Assembly: GCA_037383845.1 (NCBI GenBank)
Contig: JARRON010000008.1
Coordinates: 1-64,000 of the forward strand
Origin: JARRON01 sp037383845
Lineage (GTDB): Bacteria; Pseudomonadota; Gammaproteobacteria; Steroidobacterales; XN24
Direction of reading: 5' to 3'
DNA: 64,000 nucleotides
The position numbers and the translations under genes were made by a program. Positions 33,286-42,334 of this stretch are shown here, piece after piece (positions within the stretch are counted from its first letter, which is position 1; each line of letters opens with the position of its first letter). The notes under the pieces were generated by a model that saw only the letters and a list, made by a program, of their open reading frames with translations, ran no database searches and was not told the origin of the DNA.

Positions 33286-34551
33286 TTAGCGCGCCGCCAC
33301 CTGCATCCGGTCCTCGACGAACTTCTCCCAGTCCCGGGCCTGGTCCCGGATGTCCGGGTCGAACTGCTGCGCCTGGCGGAACGCCCGCTTGGCCTCCTGG
33401 AGGTTGCCCATCTCCATGTTGGCGATGCCCATCATGAGCCAGGCCCCTCCGGGGTTCTTCAGCCCACCCACGTCCAGGGCCTGCCGGGCGGCTTCCACGG
33501 TGCCCGCCCAGTCGTTCTGCTCCATCTTCAGGTTGGCCTTCTGGATGTAAAGGTCGCCATTGTCCTGCATCTGCGCGAGGCGATCGATGGTCGCCGACGC
33601 CTTGTCGTACTCGCGGGAGGCCGTCCATGCCGCCAGCAGAAGCTCCAGGTTGCTCTCGGTGACCGGGATGGCGCCGGACGCCATGCCTTCCTCGATGATG
33701 CTGCCGGCCTGGTAGGGCAGCTGCAGGTACATGTTCATCCGGGCAAGGCTCAGCAGCTTGCTGCCCTCGGTGATAAGCCCGTTGTGGTACGCGCCCATCA
33801 TGGCCGCCAGGGCGTCCGTGTCCCGATTGGACTGCTGGTAGGAGCCGGAGAGCATCTCCCAGTACTTCAGCTTCCCGGGCCACCGGGCAACCATGCGCTT
33901 CAGGACATCCGCAGCCGAAGCGTAGTCGCCAAGCTCGAAGTAGGCTGCAACCTCCAGCTGGTACCAGCTTTCCTGGGCCTTGGGGCCGGCGCCGGCGATG
34001 GCCTTCTGCACCCAGGGAAGGGCTTCCCGCCAGCGCTCCATCTGGGCATAAGCCTGTGCCATCAGGATCTGGTCCTGGGGGGTGGGCTCGGCCTGGTACC
34101 TCAGGTACTGGGTCAGGGTGTCGATGGCCTTCTGCCACTCCTCACGCGAGGCGTACAGGCCGGCCAGGGCGCGCATCAGGTTGAAATGGGCCTGGTTGGG
34201 AAGCGCGTCCAGCTGGATAGCTTTCTCGAAAGCCCGGACGGCCTCCGGGTAGCGCTCCAGGGCGACGTAGGTATACCCGTACATCTGCTGGGCCATGGCC
34301 ATTTCGTAGTCGTTCAACGCCATGTCGGTCATGGCGTTGAGGTTCTTCAGCGCTTCCTGGTACTTCTCGTCCGCATAGAGATTCTGGACGGCCTCGAAAC
34401 GCCGGTAGGCCCGCTCACCCATCATGCTGGGCTTCTCGTCCCGCTCCACGGCGGGCTGCTGGGCCAGGGCCTGGCCGGCGGGCAGGCCCGTCAGGAGGAT
34501 GACGGCGGCGAAGGCGGCGATGAGGGCTCGATTGGCGCGGGTTTGCATCAT
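33286..34551 (-). CDS. Periplasmic TPR-repeat protein of the second TonB system
   Basis: A 421-residue protein with a signal peptide (cleavage near ALA-QQ) and repeated TPR units (for example YGYTYVALERYPEAVRAFEKA, YQLEVAAYFELGDYASAADVL, WLMMGIANMEMGNLQEAKRAF). It is the last gene of the cluster, 13 bases after tonB, and is paralogous to the TPR protein at 108-1391. Two adjacent ATGs (34551, 34548) are possible starts; neither has a strong ribosome-binding site. The role is probably periplasmic assembly of the TonB complex. Confidence 0.8.
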   Translation of the reverse strand: MMQTRANRALIAAFAAVILLTGLPAGQALAQQPAVERDEKPSMMGERAYRRFEAVQNLYADEKYQEALKNLNAMTDMALNDYEMAMAQQMYGYTYVALERYPEAVRAFEKAIQLDALPNQAHFNLMRALAGLYASREEWQKAIDTLTQYLRYQAEPTPQDQILMAQAYAQMERWREALPWVQKAIAGAGPKAQESWYQLEVAAYFELGDYASAADVLKRMVARWPGKLKYWEMLSGSYQQSNRDTDALAAMMGAYHNGLITEGSKLLSLARMNMYLQLPYQAGSIIEEGMASGAIPVTESNLELLLAAWTASREYDKASATIDRLAQMQDNGDLYIQKANLKMEQNDWAGTVEAARQALDVGGLKNPGGAWLMMGIANMEMGNLQEAKRAFRQAQQFDPDIRDQARDWEKFVEDRMQVAAR

Positions 34552-34564
34552 GGGGTTGTCCGCT

Positions 34565-35191
34565 CTACTGGTCGGCGGCGAGCTTGAACTCGATGGTCTG
34601 CTCAGCCTCTCGGGAAACTGGCTTGCCGTCAATGATCCTGGGCTTGAACTTCCAGCGCAGAATGGCCCGCATGGCCTCCCGGTTGAAGACTCTCGGCGGC
34701 TCCGCCGCAATCACCGAAGGATCGGACACCGAGCCGTCAGGCAGGATGGTGAACTTGATACGCACCCACCCTTCCTGGCCCTTGATAAGGGCGTCCCGGG
34801 GATACTGCGGCTCGATCCGGACGATGGGGATGATGTCGCCCTCCGCCGCCGGGTCGCCGGCCGCCCAGGTCCCGAGGTAGGGACCGCTGCCGCTGGCCAC
34901 GTCGATGGAGATGTCAGGGGTCTCGATATCCAGCTGCTGCTGAACCTGCTGCTGGGAGGAAATCTTGAGCTTCGGCGGCGGCGGCGGCTCCTTCGGCGGC
35001 GGCGGCTTCTTGGGCACTTCCCGCTGCTTGGTCTGGACCACTTCCTCCGGCCGGACGCGGACGAACTCGATGACCTTGCCCGAATCCGCGCCGCGCTGGA
35101 AGCCGTCACGCCCGCCGATGAGGGCCTGCATGAGGAGGAACAGCAGCAGGGCCATGATCACCCCGCCCACTATGGAGGCGAAAAAACGCAT
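34565..35191 (-). CDS. tonB: TonB family energy transducer, second system
   Basis: A 208-residue TonB of the short TonB2 type. Membrane anchor at about 5-26 (ASIVGGVIMALLLFLLMQAL), a proline-rich stretch (KKPPPPKEPPPPPK), and a C-terminal TonB domain from about 118 (RIEPQYPRDALIKGQEGWV ... AILRWKFKPRIIDG). The start shares one base with the exbD stop (TGATG). No receptor is encoded in this cluster, so it likely serves receptors elsewhere. It is clearly homologous to the TonB at 1394-2017. Confidence 0.93.
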   Translation of the reverse strand: MRFFASIVGGVIMALLLFLLMQALIGGRDGFQRGADSGKVIEFVRVRPEEVVQTKQREVPKKPPPPKEPPPPPKLKISSQQQVQQQLDIETPDISIDVASGSGPYLGTWAAGDPAAEGDIIPIVRIEPQYPRDALIKGQEGWVRIKFTILPDGSVSDPSVIAAEPPRVFNREAMRAILRWKFKPRIIDGKPVSREAEQTIEFKLAADQ

Positions 35192-35601
35192 CAGCCGCCT
35201 CCCCCGGGCTCGGCCGCCACGGAAATGTTGGTGATGCCCCCGAGGCGGATCTGGTCCATGAGGTCGATGACCACTCCGGTTTCGGCCTCTTCGTCGGCGA
35301 CGATGACCACCGTGCTTTCCGGCGTTTCGTTCCGCGCCTGCTCCACCATCTGGCGGACGCTGGCCAGGTCGACGGAGCGCTTGTTCATCCAGATCTCGCC
35401 GGTGGCGGAAACGCCGATGAGGATGTTGCCCCGCTCCTGCTTCGCCGCCGTGATCGCCTCGGGCCGGTTTGGATCGATGCCGGTCTCCTTGATGAACGAG
35501 GTGGTGACGATGAAGAAGATGAGCATGATGAAGACGATGTCCAACATCGGCGTGATGTTGATCTCCGTCTCCTCTTCCTGGGTTGCGTGACGTCTTGCCA
35601 T
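35191..35601 (-). CDS. exbD: ExbD family protein (second of a tandem pair)
   Basis: A 136-residue ExbD with the ETEINITPMLDIVFIMLIFF membrane segment (Asp21 in the proton path) and a periplasmic domain ending in GGGG. It follows the first ExbD gene by 36 bases and is coupled to tonB. In sequence (IWMNKRSVDLASVRQMVEQA) it is nearer to the single ExbD of the first cluster (IWINRRQVDPAAVRANIERL) than to its direct neighbour, as far as I can judge by eye. Confidence 0.92.
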   Translation of the reverse strand: MARRHATQEEETEINITPMLDIVFIMLIFFIVTTSFIKETGIDPNRPEAITAAKQERGNILIGVSATGEIWMNKRSVDLASVRQMVEQARNETPESTVVIVADEEAETGVVIDLMDQIRLGGITNISVAAEPGGGG

Positions 35602-35637
35602 GAAACTTTGATGTCCGCCGTCAGCTGAAAGTTTCCG

Positions 35638-36045
35638 CTAGCGGGCCATGGCCGCAAGCGACACGTTGTCCGCCCCGGCCATCCTGGCCTGGTCGATTAC
35701 CCGCACCATGAGCCCTGAATCCGCCTGGCGGTCCGCGATGACGACCACGCTGGTGTCCAGCCCCTTGGTGGCCAGTTCGCTCTCCACGTTGGCTCGGACC
35801 GCCCGGATATCCACCGGCCGGTTGTTCACCTGGATCTGGCCGTTGGACTCGATCCGGATGGCGATGACCTCGGAGATCTTTTTCTCTTCCTGGGGCGCGT
35901 TGGAGGGCCGGTTCAGCTCGACGCCGATTTCCTTCACGAAGGAGGTGGTGACGATGAAGAAGATCAACATGATGAACACGATGTCGAGCATCGGCGTGAT
36001 GTTGATCTCCGCCTCTTCGGCCTCCCGGACGAGTCTGCGCTTCAT
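35638..36045 (-). CDS. exbD: ExbD family protein (first of a tandem pair)
   Basis: A 135-residue ExbD with the EAEINITPMLDIVFIMLIFF segment (Asp21) and a periplasmic domain carrying RIESNGQIQVNNRPVDIRAV. It lies 15 bases after exbB. Two ExbD genes in one TonB2 cluster allow mixed ExbD complexes; such pairs are known in other TonB2-type loci. The aspartate is kept in both copies, so both look active. Confidence 0.92.
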   Translation of the reverse strand: MKRRLVREAEEAEINITPMLDIVFIMLIFFIVTTSFVKEIGVELNRPSNAPQEEKKISEVIAIRIESNGQIQVNNRPVDIRAVRANVESELATKGLDTSVVVIADRQADSGLMVRVIDQARMAGADNVSLAAMAR

Positions 36046-36060
36046 GCCTTAGCAATCCTC

Positions 36061-36585
36061 CTAGTGGCGCCCGAGCAGGTCCTCGACCCGCTCCACCTCG
36101 CGCCCGGCCCGCTGCTCGAGCCAGTTGGCGAAGTAAAGGCCGGACAGAGCCGCCACCAGGCCCGACATGGTCGGGATGGTGGCCTTGGACACGCCCGCGG
36201 CCATCAGCCGCGCGTTGCCAGTGCCGGCAAACGCCATGACATCGAACACCGCGATCATGCCCGTCACCGTGCCCAGCAGGCCCAGCAGGGGCAGAACGGC
36301 CATCAGCGTCTTGACGACCAGCAGGTAGCGGCGGGACTCCAGGTTGATCTCGGAGATCAGGGCCTGGCGGATTTGCCGGGCATACCAGGACGACGTGTCG
36401 CTCCGCGCCTGCCAGGCGGCCTGGACTTCCTTCACGCGCTTCGGCAGCACGCCGAAGAAGAACCAGAGCCGCTCGACGATGAACGTCCACATCAGGATGG
36501 TCACGAACAGGATGCCGTAAAGGACGTTGCCGCCGGCTTCGAAGAAGTCGCGGATCGCAACGAATGCATCCAGGAACGGGTTCAT
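36061..36585 (-). CDS. exbB: ExbB/TolQ/MotA family proton channel, second system
   Basis: A 174-residue ExbB2-type protein with a first helix (about 20-42, NVLYGILFVTILMWTFIVERL) and the conserved VLPLLGLLGTVTGMIAVFDVMAF core. The start at 36585 (MNPFLDAF) has GGAAG 7 bases upstream and overlaps the stop of the TtpC-like gene (ATGA). It is homologous to the ExbB at 2435-2962, and both share the unusual short form that needs a TtpC partner. Confidence 0.92.
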   Translation of the reverse strand: MNPFLDAFVAIRDFFEAGGNVLYGILFVTILMWTFIVERLWFFFGVLPKRVKEVQAAWQARSDTSSWYARQIRQALISEINLESRRYLLVVKTLMAVLPLLGLLGTVTGMIAVFDVMAFAGTGNARLMAAGVSKATIPTMSGLVAALSGLYFANWLEQRAGREVERVEDLLGRH

Positions 36586-37946
36586 CTGAAGGCTTCCGAC
36601 TGCTTGGCGATGATGCCGGCGCTCTGCTCTTCCAGCACCTCGATCAGGGCCTTGCTGCGGCCGGCGACGACGCTGTGCAGCAGCACCAGCGGGATCGCGA
36701 CGGTCAGGCCGAGCACCGTGGTGACCAGGGCCTGGGAAATACCGCCGGCCATAAGCTTGGGATCGCCCGTGCCGAACAGGGTGATGGCCTGGAAGGTGGC
36801 GATCATGCCGGTCACGGTGCCGAGCAGGCCCAGCAGCGGCGCCACCGCCGCGATGACCTTGATGGAACCCTGCCACTTCTCCAGCGGCGGAACCTCCCGG
36901 AGGATGGCCTCGTCCAGCTTCAGCTCCAGGGTCTCGGTATCGATGCTCTTGTTGTCCTCGTACACCTTCAGGATGCGGCCAAGGGGATTGTTCTCCTTGA
37001 CCTCGTCGGACTTGAGCTGGCTGCGGATCTTGGCGCCGACGGTGCCCAGGTACAGCCACCGGAACAGGGCGATCAGCAGGCCCACGATGCCCAGCCCGAT
37101 AATCACGTAGCCCACCAGGCCACCCTGGTCGATGCGTTCCTTGAGGCTCGGGCTCTGGATGAGCAGGGCCAGCAGCGAGCCGCGGCTCGGATCGACGGCG
37201 GTGGCCACCACCTGGTCAGGACCGGCGGTGTAGAGGTTCTGGGCCATCTCCTGGTAACGGCTCTGGGGCTGACGGGCCAGCTCCTGGATGGTCTGGGTCT
37301 CCGGGATGTAATTCAGGAACCGGTCCCCGGAGATCAGGTTGAAAACGCCGACCCGGACCACCTCCTCCTGGGCGGAGGTGCCGTCGGGCAGGGTGACCTG
37401 GGACGGGAAGCGGGAGACCTGGCCGCTGCGCACCATTTCCTCCATGAGAAGCGCCCGAAGCGAATTCAGCTCTTCCATGGAGGGCACGCCCTTGACCTCC
37501 GCCAGCTGGGCGGCAGTGTCCCCCCGGTTGGGATTCTGGGCCGTGATGAGCGACGTGCGGATCACGCCGACGGTGTCGCCGGCCACCTGCCGGACCACGC
37601 CGAACAGCTCGCCGAAGTTGCCAAGCTGCAGCCGCAGGGTCTCGGAGAGCTCGGCCAGGGCCTGCTCGTTGGTGTTGAACTGGGTCGTGAGCTCTTCGCT
37701 GCGGGCTTCCTGTGCGGCGAGTTCCGCCTTCACCTGGTTCAGCAGCGCCTGCTGCTCGTTCCGGTTCTGGAGGAATCGCTGCTCCCGGGCCTTGTTCTCG
37801 GCGCTTGTGGCGCTGCGGGCCTCCCGGACCTCGCGGAGAAGGGCGTCGAGATCATCCGCCGCCACGGCGGCCTGGCTGCCCACGGCTGCTGCGAGCGCGG
37901 CTCCGGCAGTGAGCACGAACCTGGCAAGCTTGGTTGTTCTTCTCAT
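36582..37946 (-). CDS. TtpC-like MotA/TolQ/ExbB protein, second system
   Basis: A 454-residue protein with a signal peptide (cleavage near AVA-AD), an extended coiled coil (about 30-120), a mixed linker and three C-terminal membrane helices with the AVAPLLGLLGTVTGM core. The start ATG 37946 has GGAG 8 bases upstream; a GTG 9 bases earlier lacks a site. The layout equals the protein at 2946-4352, with long identical stretches (LKERIDQGGLVGYV/I, NPLGRILK/VLK, QAITLFGTGDPKLMAGGISQ), showing that the two clusters arose by duplication. Confidence 0.88.
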   Translation of the reverse strand: MRRTTKLARFVLTAGAALAAAVGSQAAVAADDLDALLREVREARSATSAENKAREQRFLQNRNEQQALLNQVKAELAAQEARSEELTTQFNTNEQALAELSETLRLQLGNFGELFGVVRQVAGDTVGVIRTSLITAQNPNRGDTAAQLAEVKGVPSMEELNSLRALLMEEMVRSGQVSRFPSQVTLPDGTSAQEEVVRVGVFNLISGDRFLNYIPETQTIQELARQPQSRYQEMAQNLYTAGPDQVVATAVDPSRGSLLALLIQSPSLKERIDQGGLVGYVIIGLGIVGLLIALFRWLYLGTVGAKIRSQLKSDEVKENNPLGRILKVYEDNKSIDTETLELKLDEAILREVPPLEKWQGSIKVIAAVAPLLGLLGTVTGMIATFQAITLFGTGDPKLMAGGISQALVTTVLGLTVAIPLVLLHSVVAGRSKALIEVLEEQSAGIIAKQSEAFR

Positions 37947-37951
37947 GGCAC

Positions 37952-38716
37952 TCACTCCGACTCGGGACCAGGGACGGGCAACCTCAGGAGGTTGGGCGCC
38001 GCCTGCTTGCGGGCGATCCGGAGACCCTCGGTGACGTCGTTACGAAAGTCGTTGGCGACCTCCCACTCCCGCGTGTTCTTGTTCCAGAAGCCGGTCTCGG
38101 CCCGGTCCGGGGTCTGGTAGGCCAGGAGCACCCGGCCGACTCGCAGGAAGTCCACCTTGCGGTCGCCCAGCAGGCCGTCGTAGGCCTCCGTGGTGCGGCC
38201 GAAATCCGCCTCGATCTGGTAGGCGTTCATGATCTGGCGGTACTTCTCCGAGACGGTCACCTCGGACTCGTCCATCAGGTCACGCAGCCGGCCCACCCGG
38301 TCGCGCCGTTCCTTCAGCTGGAACGGCATGTCCAGCTCGACGAACGTTTCCAGGTCCTCGATCATCTCGAACATCAGCGGGACGATGTCCTGCTGGACCT
38401 CGGCGAAGCTCCCCAGCTGCCGCTGGATGTCCGCCTTCTCTTCTTCCTGGTCGGCCACCAGGCTCTCGAGGTTCTGGTTGTAAATCTTGATGCGGTCCAG
38501 CCTCTGGCTGGCGACGCGGTATTCGCCAAGAAGGTCCGTGGTCTCGTCGGCCAGCTGGGCGATCCGCGCCTGGGTCCGCGCAGACTCCTGTACGGAGGCT
38601 TTCGTTTCCGAGAGCGCCGCGTTCAGCGTACGCTCCTGCGCAGCGGCAGGCCCGAGAGGCAGGAGGACTGCCAGCGCCAGGACGAGCCTCGGACGCCAAC
38701 TCCTGTGTTCGTGCAT
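37952..38716 (-). CDS. DUF3450 periplasmic coiled-coil protein, second system
   Basis: A 254-residue DUF3450 protein. Signal peptide (hydrophobic RLVLALAVLLPLGPA, cleavage near AAA-QE), coiled coil (about 30-110) and C-terminal part with FLRVGRVLLAYQTPD. The start at 38716 has AGAGG about 7 bases upstream; the longer frame upstream has no signal sequence at its start. It is the first gene of the second TonB cluster and paralogous to the protein at 4349-5122, sharing RIARKQAAPNLLRLP/RIARQQAAPDLLRLP at the C terminus. Confidence 0.88.
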   Translation of the reverse strand: MHEHRSWRPRLVLALAVLLPLGPAAAQERTLNAALSETKASVQESARTQARIAQLADETTDLLGEYRVASQRLDRIKIYNQNLESLVADQEEEKADIQRQLGSFAEVQQDIVPLMFEMIEDLETFVELDMPFQLKERRDRVGRLRDLMDESEVTVSEKYRQIMNAYQIEADFGRTTEAYDGLLGDRKVDFLRVGRVLLAYQTPDRAETGFWNKNTREWEVANDFRNDVTEGLRIARKQAAPNLLRLPVPGPESE

Positions 38717-38744
38717 GAAGAACCTCTTTCTTAATTGAAAAGAG

Positions 38745-38876
38745 ACGAAGTGAGCCGGCCGTAAAGTCAGACTCGCGAAGCGCCGAAAGCTAGCAGAATC
38801 CCTTTCAGATGAAAAGCTTGGAGGCGAATGTGGATTCACTGGCACTTTGCCGCGCAAGCCGCTGAAATCACTTCGT
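38745..38876. promoter_or_regulatory. Control region of the second TonB cluster, flanked by 9-base inverted repeats
   Basis: The 186 bases between icmF and the DUF3450 gene carry ACGAAGTGA (38745-38753) and its exact complement TCACTTCGT (38868-38876). A smaller palindrome TTTCA GA TGAAA sits at 38803-38814. The ACGAAGT core also occurs in the repeats upstream of the first TonB operon. I could not place a convincing -35/-10 pair. Confidence 0.4.
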
Positions 38877-38902
38877 ATCTTCTATTTTCTCCCCGTTGGC
38901 GC

Positions 38903-41900
38903 TTACATGTTGCGCCGATACTGCCCGCCCACCTCGTAGAGGGCGTGGCTGATCTGGCCCAGGGAACAGGTCTTCACGGTCTCCATCAGGGACGCGAAGA
39001 CGTTGCCCCCCGCCGCGGCGGTCTCCCTGAGATCCGCCAGGGCCTGCTCACCGGCCTTCTGGCGACGTTCCCGGAACCGGCGGGTGGATTCCACCTGGTG
39101 CTCTTTTTCTTCGTCCGTGGAGCGGATCAGGGCGTCCTCGGCCACCGACGCCTCCCCGGCCTGGGACTCGGACAGGAAGGTGTTCACGCCCACGATGGGC
39201 AGGCTGCCGTCGTGTTTCTTCGCCTCGTAGTAGAGACTTTCTTCCTGGATCTTGCCCCGCTGGTACATGGAATCCATGGCGCCCAGGACGCCGCCCCGCT
39301 CGGAGATCCGCTCGAACTCCCGGTAGACCGCCTCCTCCACCAGGTCGGTGAGGTAGTCGATGACGAAGGAGCCCTGCCAGGGATTCTGGTTCCGGTTCAG
39401 ACCGAGTTCACGGTTGATGATGAGCTGGATGGCCACCGCCCGGCGGACGGACTCCTCCGTCGGGGTCGTCAGCGCCTCGTCGTAGGCGTTGGTGTGCAGG
39501 CTGTTGCAGTTGTCGAACAGCGCATAGAGGGCCTGCAGGGTGGTCCGGATGTCGTTGAACTGGATCTCCTGGGCGTGGAGGCTCCGGCCGGATGTCTGTA
39601 TGTGGTACTTCAGCATCTGGCTGCGGGCCGATCCCTCGTAGAGACGTTTCATGGCCCGGGCCCAGATCCGGCGGGCCACGCGGCCGATGACGGCGTACTC
39701 CGGATCCATGCCGTTGGAGAAGAAGAACGACAGGTTCGGCGCGAAGTCGTCGATGTTCATTCCCCGGGCCAGGTAGTACTCGACGATGGTGAAGCCGTTG
39801 GCCAGGGTAAAGGCCAGCTGGCTGACCGGGTTGGCCCCGGCTTCGGCGATGTGGTAGCCGGAGATGGACACCGAGTAGAAATTCCGGACCCGGTGGTCGA
39901 TGAAGTACTGCTGAACGTCGCCCATCATGCGCAGGGCGAATTCCGTGGAAAAAATGCACGTGTTCTGGGCCTGGTCCTCCTTGAGGATATCCGCCTGAAC
40001 GGTCCCCCTCACCCTGGCCAGGGTGTCCTCGCGGATCCGGCCGTAGGTCTCGGCATCCACCACCTCGTCGCCGCTGACGCCCAGCAGCCCAAGCCCGGAA
40101 CCGTCGTGGCCCTCCGGCAGGGAGGCGCGGTAGCGGGGGCGGCTGCGCTCTTCGAAAAGCGCCTCGATTCGTTTCTCCGCCTCCGGCCAGGCGCCGGTCT
40201 CCTTCAGGTGCTTCTCGACCTGCTGGTCCACCGCCGTGTTCATGAACATGGCCAGGATCATGGGCGCCGGGCCGTTGATGGTCATGGACACCGAGGTGTT
40301 CGGATCGCACAGGTCGAAGCCGGAATACAGCCGCTTCATGTCGTCGAGGGTGGCGATGGAGACCCCGGAGTTGCCGATCCGCCCGTAGACGTCCGGCCGC
40401 GGGTCCGGGTCCTCGCCGTAGAGGGTCACGGAATCGAAGGCGGTGGACAGCCGCGTGGCCGCGTGCCCGGACGCCAGATAGTGAAACCGCCGGTTGGTGC
40501 GTTCCGGCATGCCCTCCCCGGCGAACATCCGGATGGGCTCCTCCGCTTCGCGCCGGTAGGGATAGACGCCGCCGGTGTACGGATAGCCGCCGGGCAGGTT
40601 CTCCTTGAGGAGAAACTTCAGAACCTGGCCCCAGTCCTCCCAGTCGGGAGCGGCGATCTTGGGCAGGCTCAGGTGCGACAGGGACTCGGTGTAGTTCTCA
40701 CCCCGGATCTCCCGGCCCCGGACCTCGTAGGCATAGGTGTCGGCGGAAACGGATTCGCGCCGCTCGGGCCAGCGCCGCAGGAGTTCCAGGTTGTCCTGGC
40801 CCACGGCGGCGAGGGCCTCACTGTAGCGGGTTCTCAGGGCATCCAGCGCCGGCTGGCCGCTGGCCTGGGCATCTGCCGGGTAGGGCTGAAGCGCCGCCGG
40901 GCGGGCCTCGTCCAGGCCTTCCAGCGCCCGCCAGCAGGCCCAGGCGGTGCTGGCCCGCTCCGCCGCGGACTCAGCCTCCTCGTTGGCGCGGCGGCCGTTT
41001 TCCGCGATCTCCGCCAGATACCGGCTGCGACGGGGCGGGATGATGACGCCGCTGCCGGTGTCCGCCGGCAGGGGCCTGGGCGTCCAGTCCGCCGCGTCCA
41101 CGCCGGTGGACTCGACGATCCGCGCGCACAGCGCCCGGAAAAGCCGGTTTACACCGGGGTCGTTGAAACGACTGGCGATGGTGGGATACACGGGCACGTC
41201 CTCGTCGGCCACGTCGAAGGCCGCCCGGTTTCGCTTCCACTGCTTGCGCACGTCCCGGAGCGCGTCCTCCGCACCCCGTTTCTCGAACTTGTTCAGCGCC
41301 ACGAGATCGGCGAAATCCAGCATGTCGATCTTCTCGAGCTGGCTGGCCGCGCCGTAGTCACTGGTCATGACGTACATGGGGATATCCACCAGGTCCACGA
41401 CCTCGGTGTCGCTCTGGCCGATCCCGGCGGTCTCCACCACCACCAGGTCGAAGCCGGTGGACTTGAGGAACGAGATGGCGTCGGCGAGGACGACGCTGGT
41501 GGCCAGGTGCCGCCGCCGGGTGGCCATCGAGCGCATGTAGATGCGCTCGTCCGACAGGGAGTTCATCCGGATCCGGTCGCCCAGGAGCGCGCCGCCGGTG
41601 CGCCGGCGGCTGGGATCCACGGCCAGGACCGCAATGCGGCGCTCCGGGAAGGACCTGAGAAACCGGTTCAGCAGCTCGTCGGTGAGACTGGACTTGCCGG
41701 CACCGCCGGTGCCCGTGATGCCCACCACCGGCACCGTGCGCTCCGTGGGCTCCCAGTGTCCGCGCAGTTCCGCCAGCCGCCTGGAATCATCGCCGGCGGC
41801 TTCGAGCAGGCTCAGGGTTCGCCCGATGCGCAGGCTGTCGCCGGGGCCTTCGGCGCCCGGGGCCAGCGCGGGACGATGCGTGTCCCGGACGCGGGCGAGC

Positions 41901-42334
41901 ACATCCTCGATCATCCCCTTGAGCCCCATCTTCATTCCGTCCTCGGGGCCGTAGACCTTCTCCACGCCGTAGGCTTCCAGCTCGCGGCGCTCAGACGGCG
42001 CGATGGTGCCCCCGCCGCCGACCACGACCCGGATGTGCTCGGCGCCATGCTCTTTCAGCATGTCAACCATGTAGCGGAAATACTCGTTGTGCCCGCCCTG
42101 GTAGGAAGACACGGCGATACCGTCGGCGTCCTCCTGGAGCGCCGCCCGGACGATATCGCCCACGCTCCGGTTGTGGCCGAGATGCACCACCTCCGCCCCC
42201 TGGGACTGCAGGAGGCGCCGGATGATATTGATCGCTGCGTCGTGACCGTCGAACAGGGACGCGGCCGTCACGAAGCGCAGCGGCCTGGGCGCTGCATCCG
42301 GTCGCGGATGGATCTGCCTTGCAGCGGTACTCAT
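38903..42334 (-). CDS. icmF: Fused isobutyryl-CoA mutase IcmF (adenosylcobalamin-dependent)
   Basis: A 1143-residue fused mutase. The N-terminal B12 domain (about 20-150) has DGHDAA with the cobalt-ligand His31, SSYQGG, and VVVGGGG. A MeaB-like GTPase domain (about 195-410) has the P-loop GTGGAGKS (208-215) and the base loop NKFEKRG (348-354). The catalytic barrel (about 560 to the end) has the mutase motifs STAFDSVTLYG and NGPAPMILAMFMNTA. IcmF interconverts isobutyryl-CoA and n-butyryl-CoA and carries its own G-protein chaperone. The pocket segment here reads GVYPYRRE (589-596). ATG 42334 has GGAAAG upstream. It is transcribed away from the leucine operon. Confidence 0.94.
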   Translation of the reverse strand: MSTAARQIHPRPDAAPRPLRFVTAASLFDGHDAAINIIRRLLQSQGAEVVHLGHNRSVGDIVRAALQEDADGIAVSSYQGGHNEYFRYMVDMLKEHGAEHIRVVVGGGGTIAPSERRELEAYGVEKVYGPEDGMKMGLKGMIEDVLARVRDTHRPALAPGAEGPGDSLRIGRTLSLLEAAGDDSRRLAELRGHWEPTERTVPVVGITGTGGAGKSSLTDELLNRFLRSFPERRIAVLAVDPSRRRTGGALLGDRIRMNSLSDERIYMRSMATRRRHLATSVVLADAISFLKSTGFDLVVVETAGIGQSDTEVVDLVDIPMYVMTSDYGAASQLEKIDMLDFADLVALNKFEKRGAEDALRDVRKQWKRNRAAFDVADEDVPVYPTIASRFNDPGVNRLFRALCARIVESTGVDAADWTPRPLPADTGSGVIIPPRRSRYLAEIAENGRRANEEAESAAERASTAWACWRALEGLDEARPAALQPYPADAQASGQPALDALRTRYSEALAAVGQDNLELLRRWPERRESVSADTYAYEVRGREIRGENYTESLSHLSLPKIAAPDWEDWGQVLKFLLKENLPGGYPYTGGVYPYRREAEEPIRMFAGEGMPERTNRRFHYLASGHAATRLSTAFDSVTLYGEDPDPRPDVYGRIGNSGVSIATLDDMKRLYSGFDLCDPNTSVSMTINGPAPMILAMFMNTAVDQQVEKHLKETGAWPEAEKRIEALFEERSRPRYRASLPEGHDGSGLGLLGVSGDEVVDAETYGRIREDTLARVRGTVQADILKEDQAQNTCIFSTEFALRMMGDVQQYFIDHRVRNFYSVSISGYHIAEAGANPVSQLAFTLANGFTIVEYYLARGMNIDDFAPNLSFFFSNGMDPEYAVIGRVARRIWARAMKRLYEGSARSQMLKYHIQTSGRSLHAQEIQFNDIRTTLQALYALFDNCNSLHTNAYDEALTTPTEESVRRAVAIQLIINRELGLNRNQNPWQGSFVIDYLTDLVEEAVYREFERISERGGVLGAMDSMYQRGKIQEESLYYEAKKHDGSLPIVGVNTFLSESQAGEASVAEDALIRSTDEEKEHQVESTRRFRERRQKAGEQALADLRETAAAGGNVFASLMETVKTCSLGQISHALYEVGGQYRRNM

